Origin: Collinsella sp.
GTDB lineage: Bacteria > Actinomycetota > Coriobacteriia > Coriobacteriales > Coriobacteriaceae
Assembly (NCBI GenBank): GCA_019419545.1
Contig: DXZT01000054.1
Coordinates: 8,791-72,790, forward strand
DNA: 64,000 nucleotides
Reading direction: 5' to 3'
The notes under the pieces are model-generated. The model did no database searches. It was not told the origin of the DNA and was given only the letters and a program-made list of their open reading frames with translations. The position numbers and the translations under genes were made by a program. The stretch's first letter is position 1. Each line of letters opens with the position of its first letter. This document shows positions 40,625 through 50,100 of this stretch, one piece after another.

Positions 40625-42037
40625 ATGGACGCAACCGCAATTATCCTCGCCGCCGGCGAGGGCACCCGCATGAAGTCGAACCACTGCAAGGTTTCGCACA
40701 AGATCCTGGGCAAGCCCATGGTCCAGTGGATCGTCGACGCTACCATCAAGGCCGGCTGCAGCCGCGTCGTGGTCGTCATCGGCAGCCACGCCGACGAGAT
40801 GCGCGCCCTCATCGACGGCGCCTACGCCAACAGCGCCACCAAGGTCGAATGCGTTGAGCAGACCGAGCGCCTGGGCACCGGCCACGCCGTAAAGGTCGCG
40901 CTCGAGGCCTGCGGCATCACGCAAGGCTCCGTCGTCGTGCTCAACGGCGACCTGCCGCTCATCACCGCCGACACCGTCGCCAAGTTCGCGCAGACCGTCG
41001 CCACCGGCGAGCTCGCCTGCACCGTCATGACCATGACCCCGCCCGACCCCTTCGGCTACGGCCGCATCAAGCTAGGCGCCGACGGCCAGATCGAGCGCAT
41101 CATCGAGCAGAAGGACTGCACGCCCGAGCAGGCTGCCACACTGTTGGAGTGCAACGCCGGCTGCTACGCCTTTGACGGCGCGCAGCTCGCCGCCCACATC
41201 GACGAGATTGGTAACGACAACGCACAGTCCGAGTACTACCTGCCCGACATGCTCGAGATCCTCAAAGGCCATGGTCAGGCAGTCTCCATCTTCCACTGCG
41301 ACGACTACCGCGACGGCCTGGGCGTCAACAGCCGCATCCAGCTCGCACAGCTTACCGCCATCGCACGCGACCGCATCAACGAGCACTGGATGGCCGAGGG
41401 CGTTACCTTCATCGACCCCACGCAGGCCTGGATCGGCCCCGATGCCGTTATCGGCCGCGACACCGTCGTGTGGCCGCAGACGCACCTGATCGGCCACGTC
41501 ACCGTAGGCGAGGAGTGCCAGCTCGGCCCCAACAGCCGTCTCACCGACACCACCGTCGGCAGCGGCTGCGTCATCGACGAGACTATCGCCATCGAGGCCG
41601 TCATCGAGAACGGCGTAGACTGCGGCCCGCGCGCCTACCTGCGCCCGGGCACCCACATGCTCGACGGCTCCAAGGCCGGCACGCACGTGGAGATCAAGAA
41701 GTCCACGATCGGCGAGGGCTCCAAGGTGCCGCACCTGTCCTACATCGGCGACACCACCATGGGCTCCGGCGTCAACGTGGGCGCGGGCTCCATCACCTGC
41801 AACTACGACGGCGTGCGCAAACACAAGACCGTCATCGGCAAGGATGCCTTCATCGGCTCCGACACCATGATGGTCGCACCCGCCCAGATTGGCGACGGCG
41901 CGCTCGTGGCCGCCGGCTCCGTCATCACCGAGCCGGTCCCGGCAGACGCGCTCGGGCTGGGCCGCGCGCGTCAGGTAAACATTGAGGGCTGGGCCGCCGA
42001 TTATCGCCGCCGTCTGCACGAGGACGACGAGGTATAA
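40625..42037 (+). CDS. glmU: Bifunctional UDP-GlcNAc pyrophosphorylase/GlcN-1-P acetyltransferase
   Basis: A 470-residue enzyme making UDP-N-acetylglucosamine for the cell wall. The N-terminal nucleotidyltransferase domain has LAAGEGTRMKS, RLGTGHAVK, NGDLPL and ECNAGCYAFD. The C-terminal left-handed beta helix begins near residue 255 (GVTFIDPTQAWIGPDAVIGRD). It contains the acetyltransferase site (RPGTHML, KAGTHVEIKKSTIGEGSKVPHLSYIGD, NYDGVRKHKT). AGGAG precedes the ATG. It is followed by a weak terminator and prs, an arrangement common in Gram-positive genomes. Confidence 0.97.
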   Translation: MDATAIILAAGEGTRMKSNHCKVSHKILGKPMVQWIVDATIKAGCSRVVVVIGSHADEMRALIDGAYANSATKVECVEQTERLGTGHAVKVALEACGITQGSVVVLNGDLPLITADTVAKFAQTVATGELACTVMTMTPPDPFGYGRIKLGADGQIERIIEQKDCTPEQAATLLECNAGCYAFDGAQLAAHIDEIGNDNAQSEYYLPDMLEILKGHGQAVSIFHCDDYRDGLGVNSRIQLAQLTAIARDRINEHWMAEGVTFIDPTQAWIGPDAVIGRDTVVWPQTHLIGHVTVGEECQLGPNSRLTDTTVGSGCVIDETIAIEAVIENGVDCGPRAYLRPGTHMLDGSKAGTHVEIKKSTIGEGSKVPHLSYIGDTTMGSGVNVGAGSITCNYDGVRKHKTVIGKDAFIGSDTMMVAPAQIGDGALVAAGSVITEPVPADALGLGRARQVNIEGWAADYRRRLHEDDEV

Positions 42038-42054
42038 CGTTTTACCAAGCATCT

Positions 42055-42086
42055 AAGGAGCTGTTCCATGGGGGCGGCTCCTTTTT
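42055..42086 (+). terminator. Terminator after glmU
   Basis: AAGGAGC paired with GGCTCCTT, ending in TTTTTC. The stem is short (7-8 bp), so readthrough into prs is likely. Confidence 0.6.
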
Positions 42087-42177
42087 CTATCGTGACCTGC
42101 GCAACCGGATGAGTGGTCGGTTCGTGTCCGTTGACGGTAAAGACGTTATCAAGACCCGATAAGCCCCGTCGCGCGGT

Positions 42178-42183
42178 TACAAT
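42178..42183 (+). promoter_or_regulatory. -10 element TACAAT before prs
   Basis: GTTACAATGC lies about 46 bases upstream of the prs start. No -35 box at 17 bases. Confidence 0.45.
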
Positions 42184-42229
42184 GCAAAAAGGCATCTATA
42201 TGGCATTCGATGTATAAAGGAGAAGGGTA

Positions 42230-43216
42230 ATGCCGATTAATGATCCCGAGAAGTCGGAGAATATGCGCAAGTCCATCCGCGTGTATTCCGGTTCCTCCAA
42301 CCGTCCCCTCGCTCAGAAGATCACTGAGTACCTTGGGGTCGAGCTTTCGGGCCTTACGCTAAAGCAGTTCGCCAACGGTGAGATTTACGCCCGCTACGAC
42401 GAGACCGTCCGCGGCGCCGACGTCTTCCTGATTCAGTCCGTGGCCGGCGGCAACGTCAACGACATGCTCATGGAGCTGCTCATCGCCACCGACGCTGCCA
42501 AGCGCGCATCCGCCCGCTCCATCACCGCCGTCATCACCCACTACGGCTATGCCCGCCAGGACCGCAAGGCCGGCCCGCGCGAGCCCATCACCGCCCGCCT
42601 CGTCGCCAACCTGCTCGAGCGCGCCGGCGTCGACCGCATCATCACCCTCGACCTGCACCAGGGTCAGATCCAGGGCTTCTTTGATATCCCGGTCAACCAC
42701 CTGTCCGCACTGCCGCTGTTTGGCCAGTACTACAACGCCATGAACTTCGACACCGACAACCTGGTTGTCGTCTCCCCCGACGTGGGTCGCGCCAAGGCCG
42801 CCAAGAAGCTGTCCGATATGCTCGGCTGCGACCTAGCCATCGCCCACAAGGGCCGTCCGCGCCACAACGCCGCCGAGGTCATGGGCATCATCGGTGACAT
42901 CAAGGGTAAGACCTGCATCATCAACGACGACATGATCGACACCGCTGGCACCCTGTGCGCCAACGTCAAGGAGCTCAAGGCTATGGGCGCTGGCGACATC
43001 TACGTCTGCGCCACCCACGGCATCTTCTCCGGTCCGGCCATCGAGCGCCTGAACGACGCCCCGATCGTCGAGTGCGTCGTCACCGACGCCATTCCCGTCG
43101 AGGTCGGCGGCAAGATCAAGACCATCTCGGTCGCCGAGGAGTTCGCTCAGGCCATCTCCGCCGTTTACCACGAGGAGCCCGTCTCCACGCTCGTCGGCGG
43201 CGACTTCGCACTGTAG
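42230..43216 (+). CDS. prs: Ribose-phosphate pyrophosphokinase
   Basis: A 328-residue class I PRPP synthetase, making PRPP from ribose-5-phosphate and ATP for nucleotide, His and Trp synthesis. Visible motifs are FANGEIYARYDETVRG, the flexible loop region YGYARQDRK, DLHQGQIQGFFDIPVNHL, VVSPDVGRAKAAKKLSD and the PRPP loop DDMIDTAGTL. AAAGGAG lies 8 bases upstream of the ATG. A complex hairpin follows at 43240-43344. Confidence 0.97.
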   Translation: MPINDPEKSENMRKSIRVYSGSSNRPLAQKITEYLGVELSGLTLKQFANGEIYARYDETVRGADVFLIQSVAGGNVNDMLMELLIATDAAKRASARSITAVITHYGYARQDRKAGPREPITARLVANLLERAGVDRIITLDLHQGQIQGFFDIPVNHLSALPLFGQYYNAMNFDTDNLVVVSPDVGRAKAAKKLSDMLGCDLAIAHKGRPRHNAAEVMGIIGDIKGKTCIINDDMIDTAGTLCANVKELKAMGAGDIYVCATHGIFSGPAIERLNDAPIVECVVTDAIPVEVGGKIKTISVAEEFAQAISAVYHEEPVSTLVGGDFAL

Positions 43217-43239
43217 TCGCTCGACCCTCGCATCCCTCC

Positions 43240-43344
43240 GGAAGCCCCGGACACGCCTGCGGGGTTATCACGCGAACGTCCTCGCCGCTTTGCGTCTGCG
43301 GGATGTTCGCTTTGATAACCCCTCCCGGCGTGTCCGGGGCTTCC
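43240..43344. repeat. Nested fold-back between prs and pth
   Basis: Perfect 18-nt outer arms (GGAAGCCCCGGACACGCC, 43240-43257, and complement at 43327-43344). A second inner stem pairs GGGGTTATCA with TTGATAACCCC and GAAC with GTTC. There is no terminal T-run, so it may act as a structured 3' end or a repeat element instead of a simple terminator. Confidence 0.7.
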
Positions 43345-43458
43345 TGCTGTCTCGGGGCAGCTGTTTTCTGAAATGACTTTGCTGCAACCTTTCCTCGCCT
43401 TCGGCGGGCGTGGTAGCCTTTGTCGTTGATTGAACTTTTGTGTAACGAAAGGATGAAC

Positions 43459-44088
43459 ATGGCAGCTGCACAGCCGCTTAAGATTCGCATGGTTGCCGGG
43501 CTTGGCAACCCTGGCGAGGAATATGCCGAGACCCGCCACAACGCTGGCTTCAAAGCGATCGACGAGCTGGCCCGTCAGGCCGGTGTCACGTACTGGAAAA
43601 ACCAGGCCGGCGCCGAGGTCGCACTCATCAACATCAACGATCCCGAGGAAGAGGGTGGCAAGCGCCAGATCGTGCTGGTCAAGCCGCAGTCGTATATGAA
43701 TACCTCGGGTGGCCCCATCTCCAAGCTCTGCCGCGAGTACAAGATCAAGGCCGAGGAGCTACTCGTGATTCACGACGAGCTCGACATCCCCGCCGGTGAC
43801 GTGCGCGTCAAGGTGGGCGGTGGCCACGCCGGGCACAACGGCCTGCGCTCCATCATCGACAAGATGGGCAGCCGCGACTTTAGCCGTATCCGCACCGGCA
43901 TCGGCAACCCTCCCGGCAAGATGGCCGTGGCAGACTATGTGCTCAAACAGCTGCGCGCCCGCGAGGCCGATGACTTCCAGGACACCTGCGCCCGCGCCGC
44001 CGACGCCGCGGGTCTCGCCATCGTGCACGGCGTGATCTATGCCCGCGACCACGTCAACGGCGCCGCCTCCGCCAACGGCAAGCACTAA
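43459..44088 (+). CDS. pth: Peptidyl-tRNA hydrolase
   Basis: A 209-residue enzyme that releases tRNA from stalled peptidyl-tRNAs. Key residues are visible: Asn and catalytic His in GLGNPGEEYAETRHNAGF, the PQSYMNTSGG loop, the Asp in IHDELDIPAG, and GGGHAGHNGLRSI. Two ATG codons lie six bases apart (43453, 43459); AAAGG at 43448-43452 fits the second. Together with glmU and prs it forms the conserved cell-wall/nucleotide/translation gene cluster, here broken by a fold-back. A strong terminator follows at 44194. Confidence 0.96.
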   Translation: MAAAQPLKIRMVAGLGNPGEEYAETRHNAGFKAIDELARQAGVTYWKNQAGAEVALININDPEEEGGKRQIVLVKPQSYMNTSGGPISKLCREYKIKAEELLVIHDELDIPAGDVRVKVGGGHAGHNGLRSIIDKMGSRDFSRIRTGIGNPPGKMAVADYVLKQLRAREADDFQDTCARAADAAGLAIVHGVIYARDHVNGAASANGKH

Positions 44089-44100
44089 AACCTACCGTTT

Positions 44101-44278
44101 AGGGACAGGTTTATTTTGGCAGGTTCTATCTACAGAAACGCCCCGGTGGCCGCATCGCAATAAACCCCGCGCCGCCATACACGCATAACACCCCAAAGGG
44201 GGCCGGCCTCATCACAACCCGAGGCCGGCCCCCTTTGCCGTTTTGCCTGATAAAACCGACCAAAATAAACCTATCCCT
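44101..44278. repeat. GGGACAGG inverted repeat enclosing a terminator
   Basis: Outer arms AGGGACAGGTTTATTTTGG (44101-44119) and its complement (44260-44278, one mismatch) enclose the pth terminator. The arms share the GGGACAG core with other short repeats in the window. Confidence 0.75.
44194..44237 (+). terminator. Strong hairpin after pth
   Basis: Perfect 17-bp stem (CAAAGGGGGCCGGCCTC with complement) around a 10-base loop, followed by CCGTTTTGCC. Confidence 0.8.
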
Positions 44279-44351
44279 ATTTGGTAGGTCGAAGTGGATA
44301 AACCCTTTTCCCAACCGCCGAAGACACACGTAAACAGCATGTCCATGAGGG

Positions 44352-44357
44352 TATAAT
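44352..44357 (+). promoter_or_regulatory. -10 element TATAAT before the NfnAB pair
   Basis: A consensus TATAAT gives a leader of about 98 bases to the ATG at 44463. No convincing -35. The leader has some dyad symmetry around TACGGT/ACCGT but matches no riboswitch I know. Confidence 0.5.
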
Positions 44358-44462
44358 TTGTACCGTATGTCTGCACAACGCCTGTGCGCGTACGGTTTTA
44401 TTCGGGCTACCGTCCATTTCCGTGGAGGCACGGTTCGGCGGCCCTAACAAGAGAGGGGTTCT

Positions 44463-45302
44463 ATGTATAAGATCCTGGAGAAGACGCAGTTCTCGGAGAA
44501 GGTGTTCAAGTTCCGCATCGAGGCGCCCGCAATCGCCAAGCATGCGCACGCTGGACAGTTCCTCATGGTCCGCGCCAACGAGACGGGCGAGCGCGTCCCG
44601 TTTACCCTGGCCGGCTGGAACGGTGACGAGGGCTGGGTCGAGTTCATCTTCATGGTGATCGGCAAGACCACCGAAATGCTTTCCACCTACGAGGCCGGCG
44701 AGTCGCTGCGCGACGTCGTGGGCCCGCTGGGCGTTCCCACCGAGATGGCCGAGGGCCCCTGCGCTGTCATTGGCGGCGGCGTCGGCCTGGCAATTGCCTT
44801 CCCGGTCGCTAAGCACCTGGTCGAGACCGGCCATGAGGTGCACGCCATCATGGGCGCCCGCACCAAGGACCTCCTGCTCATGGAGGACCAGTTCCGCGAG
44901 CTCCTCGACGAGGACCACATCCACATCACCACTGACGACGGCTCCTACGGCGAGCAGGGCGTTGTCACCGCTCCGCTGGAGCGCCTGCTGCAGGACAAGG
45001 CCGTAAGCCAGGTCTTCTGCGTCGGCCCCGTTCCGATGATGAAGTTCTCGACCCTCACCGCCCAGAAGTACGACACCCCCATCACCGCGTCGCTCAACCC
45101 CATCATGGTTGACGGCACCGGTATGTGCGGCTGCTGCCGCGTCGAGGTGGGCGGCGTGACCAAGTTCGCTTGCGTCGACGGTCCCGACTTCGATGCCACC
45201 CTGGTCGACTGGGATGACCTTCGTGCCCGCCAGGCCGCTTACCGTTCCGAAGAGGGCGAGTCCCTCAAGGCCTATGAGGAAAAGAGCTGCGCATGCCACT
45301 AG
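44463..45302 (+). CDS. nfnA: NfnA-like FAD/[2Fe-2S] subunit (sulfide/dihydroorotate dehydrogenase-like)
   Basis: A 279-residue ferredoxin-NADP reductase-fold protein: FAD domain (1-95), NAD domain with VIGGGVGLAIAFP near 102-114, and a C-terminal [2Fe-2S] site with Cys222, Cys225 and Cys237 preceded by Asp217. Three Cys plus an Asp is the known NfnA arrangement. With NfnB it forms the electron-bifurcating NADH-dependent ferredoxin:NADP oxidoreductase, or alternatively a SudAB-type enzyme. The stop overlaps the next gene by ten bases. The ferredoxin link fits the Ech hydrogenase in the same window. Confidence 0.88.
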   Translation: MYKILEKTQFSEKVFKFRIEAPAIAKHAHAGQFLMVRANETGERVPFTLAGWNGDEGWVEFIFMVIGKTTEMLSTYEAGESLRDVVGPLGVPTEMAEGPCAVIGGGVGLAIAFPVAKHLVETGHEVHAIMGARTKDLLLMEDQFRELLDEDHIHITTDDGSYGEQGVVTAPLERLLQDKAVSQVFCVGPVPMMKFSTLTAQKYDTPITASLNPIMVDGTGMCGCCRVEVGGVTKFACVDGPDFDATLVDWDDLRARQAAYRSEEGESLKAYEEKSCACH

Positions 45303-46702
45303 TTAATGGTCGTTTCGTTGCGGATATGAAGTCGCCCCGCACCCCCGATAACGAGGAGCCGGCTGCCGAGCGCGCCTGCGACTTCCGCCCCGTCGACAAG
45401 GGCTTCACCGAGGAGATGGCGCTGGCCGAGGCCGAGCGCTGCCTCAACTGCAAGAAGCCGTTCTGTGTCGAGGGCTGCCCCGTCAACATCAACATCCCCC
45501 GCTTTATCGAGCAGATCCGCGAGAAGGACTTTGGCGGCGCTCTCGATACCATCCGCGAGGACTCCATGCTTCCCGCTATCTGCGGTCGCGTCTGCCCGCA
45601 GGAGAACCAGTGCGAGGGCAAGTGCATCCGTGGTAAGAAGTCCGAACCCGTGGCCATCGGCCAGCTCGAGCGCTTCCTGGGTGACCGCCCCGAGCTCGCC
45701 TCCACGCCCAAGATGGCCCCCAAGAACGGCAAGAAGGTCGCCGTCGTCGGCTCCGGCCCGTCCGGCATCACCTGCGCCGGCGAGCTCGCCCGCAACGGCT
45801 TTGACGTTACCGTCTTCGAGGCCTTCTTCACCGGCGGCGGCGTGCTGGTCTACGGCATCCCCGAGTTCCGTCTGCCCAAGGCGGTCGTCAAGCGCGAGAT
45901 TGACGGCCTGGAGGACATGGGCGTCAAGTTTGAGTACAACTCCGTCGTTGGCAACATGGCCACGGCCGAGGAGCTGTTCGAGCAGGGCTTCGACGCCATC
46001 TACGTGGCAACCGGCGCAGGCCTGCCCAAGTTCCTCAACGTCCCCGGCGAGAACCTGCCCAACGTCTTCTTCGCCAACGAGTACCTCACGCGCGTGAACC
46101 TGATGAAGGCCAACAAGTTCCCCGAGTACGACACCCCCACCAAGCACGGCAAGAACGTCGTCGTCTTTGGTGGCGGCAACGTGGCTATGGACGCCGTCCG
46201 TACCGCCAAGCGTCTGGGCGCCGAGCACGCCATCATCGCTTACCGCCGTACTGAGGACGAGATGCCCTGCCGTCGCGCCGAGCTGCACCACGCTAAGGCC
46301 GAGGGCGTCGAGGTTCTGCCGCTCGTCTCCCCGCTCGAGTTTGTCGCCGGCGAGGACGGCTCCGTGTGCGCCGTCAAGGTCCAGAAGATGGAGCTCGGCG
46401 AGCCTGACGAGTCCGGCCGTCGTCGCCCGGTTGCCATCGAGGGCGCCATCGAGGAGATCCCCTGCGACGTCGCGATCTCGGCTATCGGCACCAACGCCAA
46501 CCCCTTCGCTGCCAAGATCGGCGGCAAGATGGAACTCAACAAGTGGGGCTACATCGTCGCCGACGAGGAGACCGGCCAGACCACCGATCCCCGCATCTGG
46601 GCCGGCGGCGACATCGTCACCGGTGCCGCTACGGTCATTCTGGCGATGGGCGCCGGCAAGAAGGCCGCCGCTTCGATCACCAAGAGCCTGCTGGGTGAGT
46701 AA
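45293..46702 (+). CDS. nfnB: NfnB/GltD-type FAD, 4Fe-4S oxidoreductase
   Basis: A 469-residue protein of the glutamate synthase small-subunit family (often named NADPH-dependent glutamate synthase, GltA). N-terminal cysteines in CLNCKKPFCVEGCPV and CGRVCPQENQCEGKC bind two 4Fe-4S clusters. FAD is bound at VAVVGSGPSGITCAGEL and NADP(H) at VVFGGGNVAMDAVRTAKRLG. The C-terminal AGGDIVTGAATVILAMGAGKKAA is the second FAD motif. Overlap with nfnA and absence of a glutamate synthase large subunit argue for NfnAB and against glutamate synthesis. Confidence 0.9.
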   Translation: MPLVNGRFVADMKSPRTPDNEEPAAERACDFRPVDKGFTEEMALAEAERCLNCKKPFCVEGCPVNINIPRFIEQIREKDFGGALDTIREDSMLPAICGRVCPQENQCEGKCIRGKKSEPVAIGQLERFLGDRPELASTPKMAPKNGKKVAVVGSGPSGITCAGELARNGFDVTVFEAFFTGGGVLVYGIPEFRLPKAVVKREIDGLEDMGVKFEYNSVVGNMATAEELFEQGFDAIYVATGAGLPKFLNVPGENLPNVFFANEYLTRVNLMKANKFPEYDTPTKHGKNVVVFGGGNVAMDAVRTAKRLGAEHAIIAYRRTEDEMPCRRAELHHAKAEGVEVLPLVSPLEFVAGEDGSVCAVKVQKMELGEPDESGRRRPVAIEGAIEEIPCDVAISAIGTNANPFAAKIGGKMELNKWGYIVADEETGQTTDPRIWAGGDIVTGAATVILAMGAGKKAAASITKSLLGE

Positions 46703-46730
46703 TCACCTGCAGCGCTCGCCATCAAACGGC

Positions 46731-46768
46731 AAAGTCCCCGTCGAGCACACGCCCGGCGGGGACTTTTT
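46731..46768 (+). terminator. Terminator after nfnB
   Basis: AAAGTCCCCG (46731-46740) pairs with CGGGGACTTT, ending in a T5 run. Confidence 0.9.
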
Positions 46769-46772
46769 CTAT

Positions 46773-46832
46773 GCCGACCACCCAAACCACCACGATGGGG
46801 CAGGCACCTTTGTGGTGGTTTGGGTGGTCGGC
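46773..46832. repeat. CCACCAC...GTGGTGG palindrome with GGGGCAGGCACC loop
   Basis: Perfect 21-nt arms (GCCGACCACCCAAACCACCA plus one base, 46773-46793; complement 46812-46832) around an 18-base loop. Relatives occur at 53804-53839, 56467-56501 and 59881-59921, always near surface-protein or regulator genes. Confidence 0.85.
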
Positions 46833-46851
46833 GAACCAATTCCGACGTTTG

Positions 46852-47067
46852 TCTCAATCTGTAACAGCCAGACCCTGTTGAGCCTCGTAGTTGTTGCAGA
46901 TCAAGATATTGTGCGAACGTCCGCCCGTTCATCTCAATCTGTAACAGTTAGAGGCCAAATTCCTCGCTACGTGTTACAGATCGAGACGTTAGGCTGGCGG
47001 CTGAACAGTTCATCTCAATCTGTAACACCTGGAGCCGTTTTGGGCAGCTTGGTGTTACAGATTGAGA
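46852..47067. repeat. Hairpin array B: three 55-nt units, period 80-81
   Basis: Units at 46852-46906 (diverged right arm), 46932-46986 and 47013-47067. Arms are TCTCAATCTGTAACA and complement. The last unit runs into GATTTTGC, 37 bases before the stop codon of the surface-protein gene. Units 2-3 are nearly identical to array C. Confidence 0.9.
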
Positions 47068-47104
47068 TTTTGCATAAGCCGAGGATAGGCACCGTCACCA
47101 AAAC

Positions 47105-50100
47105 CTAGCGCTTGCGACGCTTGGTCGCGGCGATGCCGGCGGCGGCTACGGTTGCGCCGGCGATGCCTAGGGCAGCGACCGTCATCGCGGTGGAGTCACC
47201 CGTGCTGGCGAGCTCCGTGCCGCCGGACTTCTTGCCGTTCTCGCCCTTACCCTTGGACTTGTCCGTCGTCACTGTGGTCGTCGTCGAAGTCGAACCGCCT
47301 GCAGGAGCCCCGGTACCGCCAGAGCCATCCGCACCGCCACCCTGCTCGCCGCCGCCAGGCGTCGGCTTGGGTTCCGGCTTGGGTTCCGGCTTGGGCCCGG
47401 GCTCCGGCTCGGGATCGGGCGTCGCCTCATCGGTCACCGTAATCGTAATGTTCAAGCGCTCCGAATACTCGCTATACGACATGCCGGGACGCTGCGCCGC
47501 AATGCGCACATACATATTGCTATCGAGCGCAATAGGCTCGGTGTACTTTACGCGGCCTTCGTCACGGCAGGGGCAGGTGTCGTTGGTGGTATACCAAATG
47601 GTCGTGCCATCCTCGGCCGAAAGCTCCAGCTTCGTGCCCTTGGGCACCGTAATGTAGTTCTCCTTGGGCGACCATGCACCAAACGTCGTCGCACCAATCG
47701 TCGCCACCGGTCGCACCGGTCGCACTGCCTCGGCAGACACGCGCACGTCGACCTGCTTGGACAGCGCCGTGCCGTCCACCGCCGCCGTCAACGTCGTCAA
47801 ACCGGGCAGAGCACCATGCAGCACAAACGTCGCCGCGCCATCCTCGCCCGTCACAGCCTGAGCAGCATCAACGGAGCAGATAGCCGTAGACTCCAGCCCA
47901 ACACTAGCCTTGGCGCCCGCAAACGGCTTGCCCGCCTTATCGGTCACGTGTGCCACCAGCTCAAAGTCGCCGCCCTCAAGCATGGTCACAGCTTGTTCCA
48001 CGTTGAGCTTGAGCTTGTCGGCACGAACGCCCACGACAAGCTCGCCACTTGCCCAGCGCGCCATGGCCTTGCCGGCGTAGTTGCGAGCACCGTCGAGCTC
48101 AAACGACACCGTCGAGCCCGCCTCACGCGCATCGGCATAGCGAATGCGCAGCACGCGCGACAACGGCTTGCCATTGGGATCGTCCTGCTTGTCGAGCCAC
48201 GTATACGTCACGTCGCCCAAGCCCTGCGCGCACAATGCGACCAGGGCATCGTCGCTCGCATCCATATACTGCGTAAACTCAACCTCGACGCAATCGGTAT
48301 AGGCATGGGCCGAAGCCACCTCGGGCGCCGCCGTCGACACCAAGCCAATGTTCACCTCGGTCTGAATCGGCGGCACGCGCAGCCAAGCCGAACGCGCCTC
48401 CTCATACCCGTCCTTGGTCACGCGCACCTGATACCATCCGGTCGGCGTATTCCAGTTGTATGCACCGTCCGCACCCGTTGCAAGCGGATTGTCCTGCTCA
48501 TACTCCTCGGCATCCCAACGCACTGCATTGGTACCGGCGGCATCGTCGGCGCTCCACAGCTCAACCGTTGCGCCCTCGACCGTATTGGACAACAGGCCCT
48601 CGTACACCACGCCCGCAGGGTCGGGTGCAGCCTTGGCAGCCACATTGCGATAACGCGCCTCGAAGATCGACTGCATCTTCTCGTCCGAGATCAAGCCGTC
48701 CTTGTTGGCCTTGTAGACCTCGGCATCGGTCAGCTCACCCCAGTTGACCGTAATACGATTCTGGCACGCGCGCTCCACCTGCTCACAGGCGACATCGTAG
48801 GCGCACTCGGCATTGGTCAGCTTAATCGCGCGCTCCGAGCCCACACTCGTCGAAGCCGCGTCATAGGCAGCGCCCACCACGGTACCCGCCGAACCGGCCG
48901 TCAGCACGCCGGCGATTGTCATAATGGAGCCCACCGCCACATCGGTGCTATCGTGGCAGAGCTGGCGATACAGCAGATCCTCAAACGCACGCGCCTTCTC
49001 CATGGCGTCGCGCAGCGCGTAAATGCACTTCCAGTCGTCCTCGGTCTTCTCGGGCTTGGCAAGCAAGCGCGTATGCTGAAGCTCATAGCCCTCGCGCTCG
49101 CCCTTCACCTTCTGCATACGGACGTTCACGTTCTCCCAGTTCTTGCTGGCATCGTTCACGCCGTAAATGCCGGTAAAGATGCCGATGCCCTGGGTCGCCG
49201 CGGGAAACGCCTGGCCGGCCGCCTTCCACGCATCGGTCTTAAAGACCTGGCCGAACATCTCACACTCGATCTTGTAGCTTTTGAGCGAACGGATCGTGCG
49301 GATGAGCTTCATGTGGGCGCTGACGTCACCGTTGCGCTTCCAAGCCATAAGCCAACCGCGAATCGTAGAGTTATTGAGGCTGTGGACTACGTTCCAGTTA
49401 TCGTACAGATTGTCCAAAATGTCGCATTGCATGGCGATTGAGTTAAACAGCAGCGCCTGGTTCTTGTTGTTATTGGAGTTCTCGATAAACTCCGACTCAA
49501 TGTAAGCGGTCTCGTCGCCATCGGGCGCGGCGACCTTAAAGCCCTTGACGGTATCGTCGTCAGCCGCCTTGTAGCTCAGCGAGCTGCCGAGCGCCTGGCC
49601 CAAATCGTTAAACCCGCTCGTCGACTGGCCGTTGTACTCGCTGGCCTTAATGCCCGCACACTTGTTGAGCGCCGCAGCGGTTGCGTCATTCCAGCTTCCG
49701 TATTGGTTGAGCTGGCCGATACCCATCGACTGGCCCACCAGATCCTCGGCCTGCTGGGCAATAAACTCCGCTCGCGACGCATGGTCGACAAGTTCCTTGA
49801 TGGCGGCCGCATCCGCAGCGCTTGCACCCTGAGCCGACGCGAGTTCCTGGTACCAATCCTCACCGGTGCCATACGCGTCCTCAAAGATCATCTTGTCCAC
49901 GTTGACGCCATAGCTGTCGCCCTGCTTGGTCAGCAGCGCCGACGAGCCGCCAACCGCAGCCTTAAGCTCGGCGGCAAACTGCGCCGCCTCGTCGTTGCCA
50001 GCATCATCACCCTTACCGTCGCTGGCGGCAGGGGCGCGGCGAGCCTTACGCGCGTTGCCGCCCTCGTCCTTGCCGTCCTCGTCCTCCTCGGCAAGCGCAT

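Noticed and set aside
44358..44462. Riboswitch in the nfnA leader
   Set aside because: Only weak dyad symmetry; no conserved core of a known class could be recognised.
45293..46702. Glutamate synthase small subunit
   Set aside because: No large subunit is nearby and the gene overlaps an NfnA-like partner, so NfnB is the better call.
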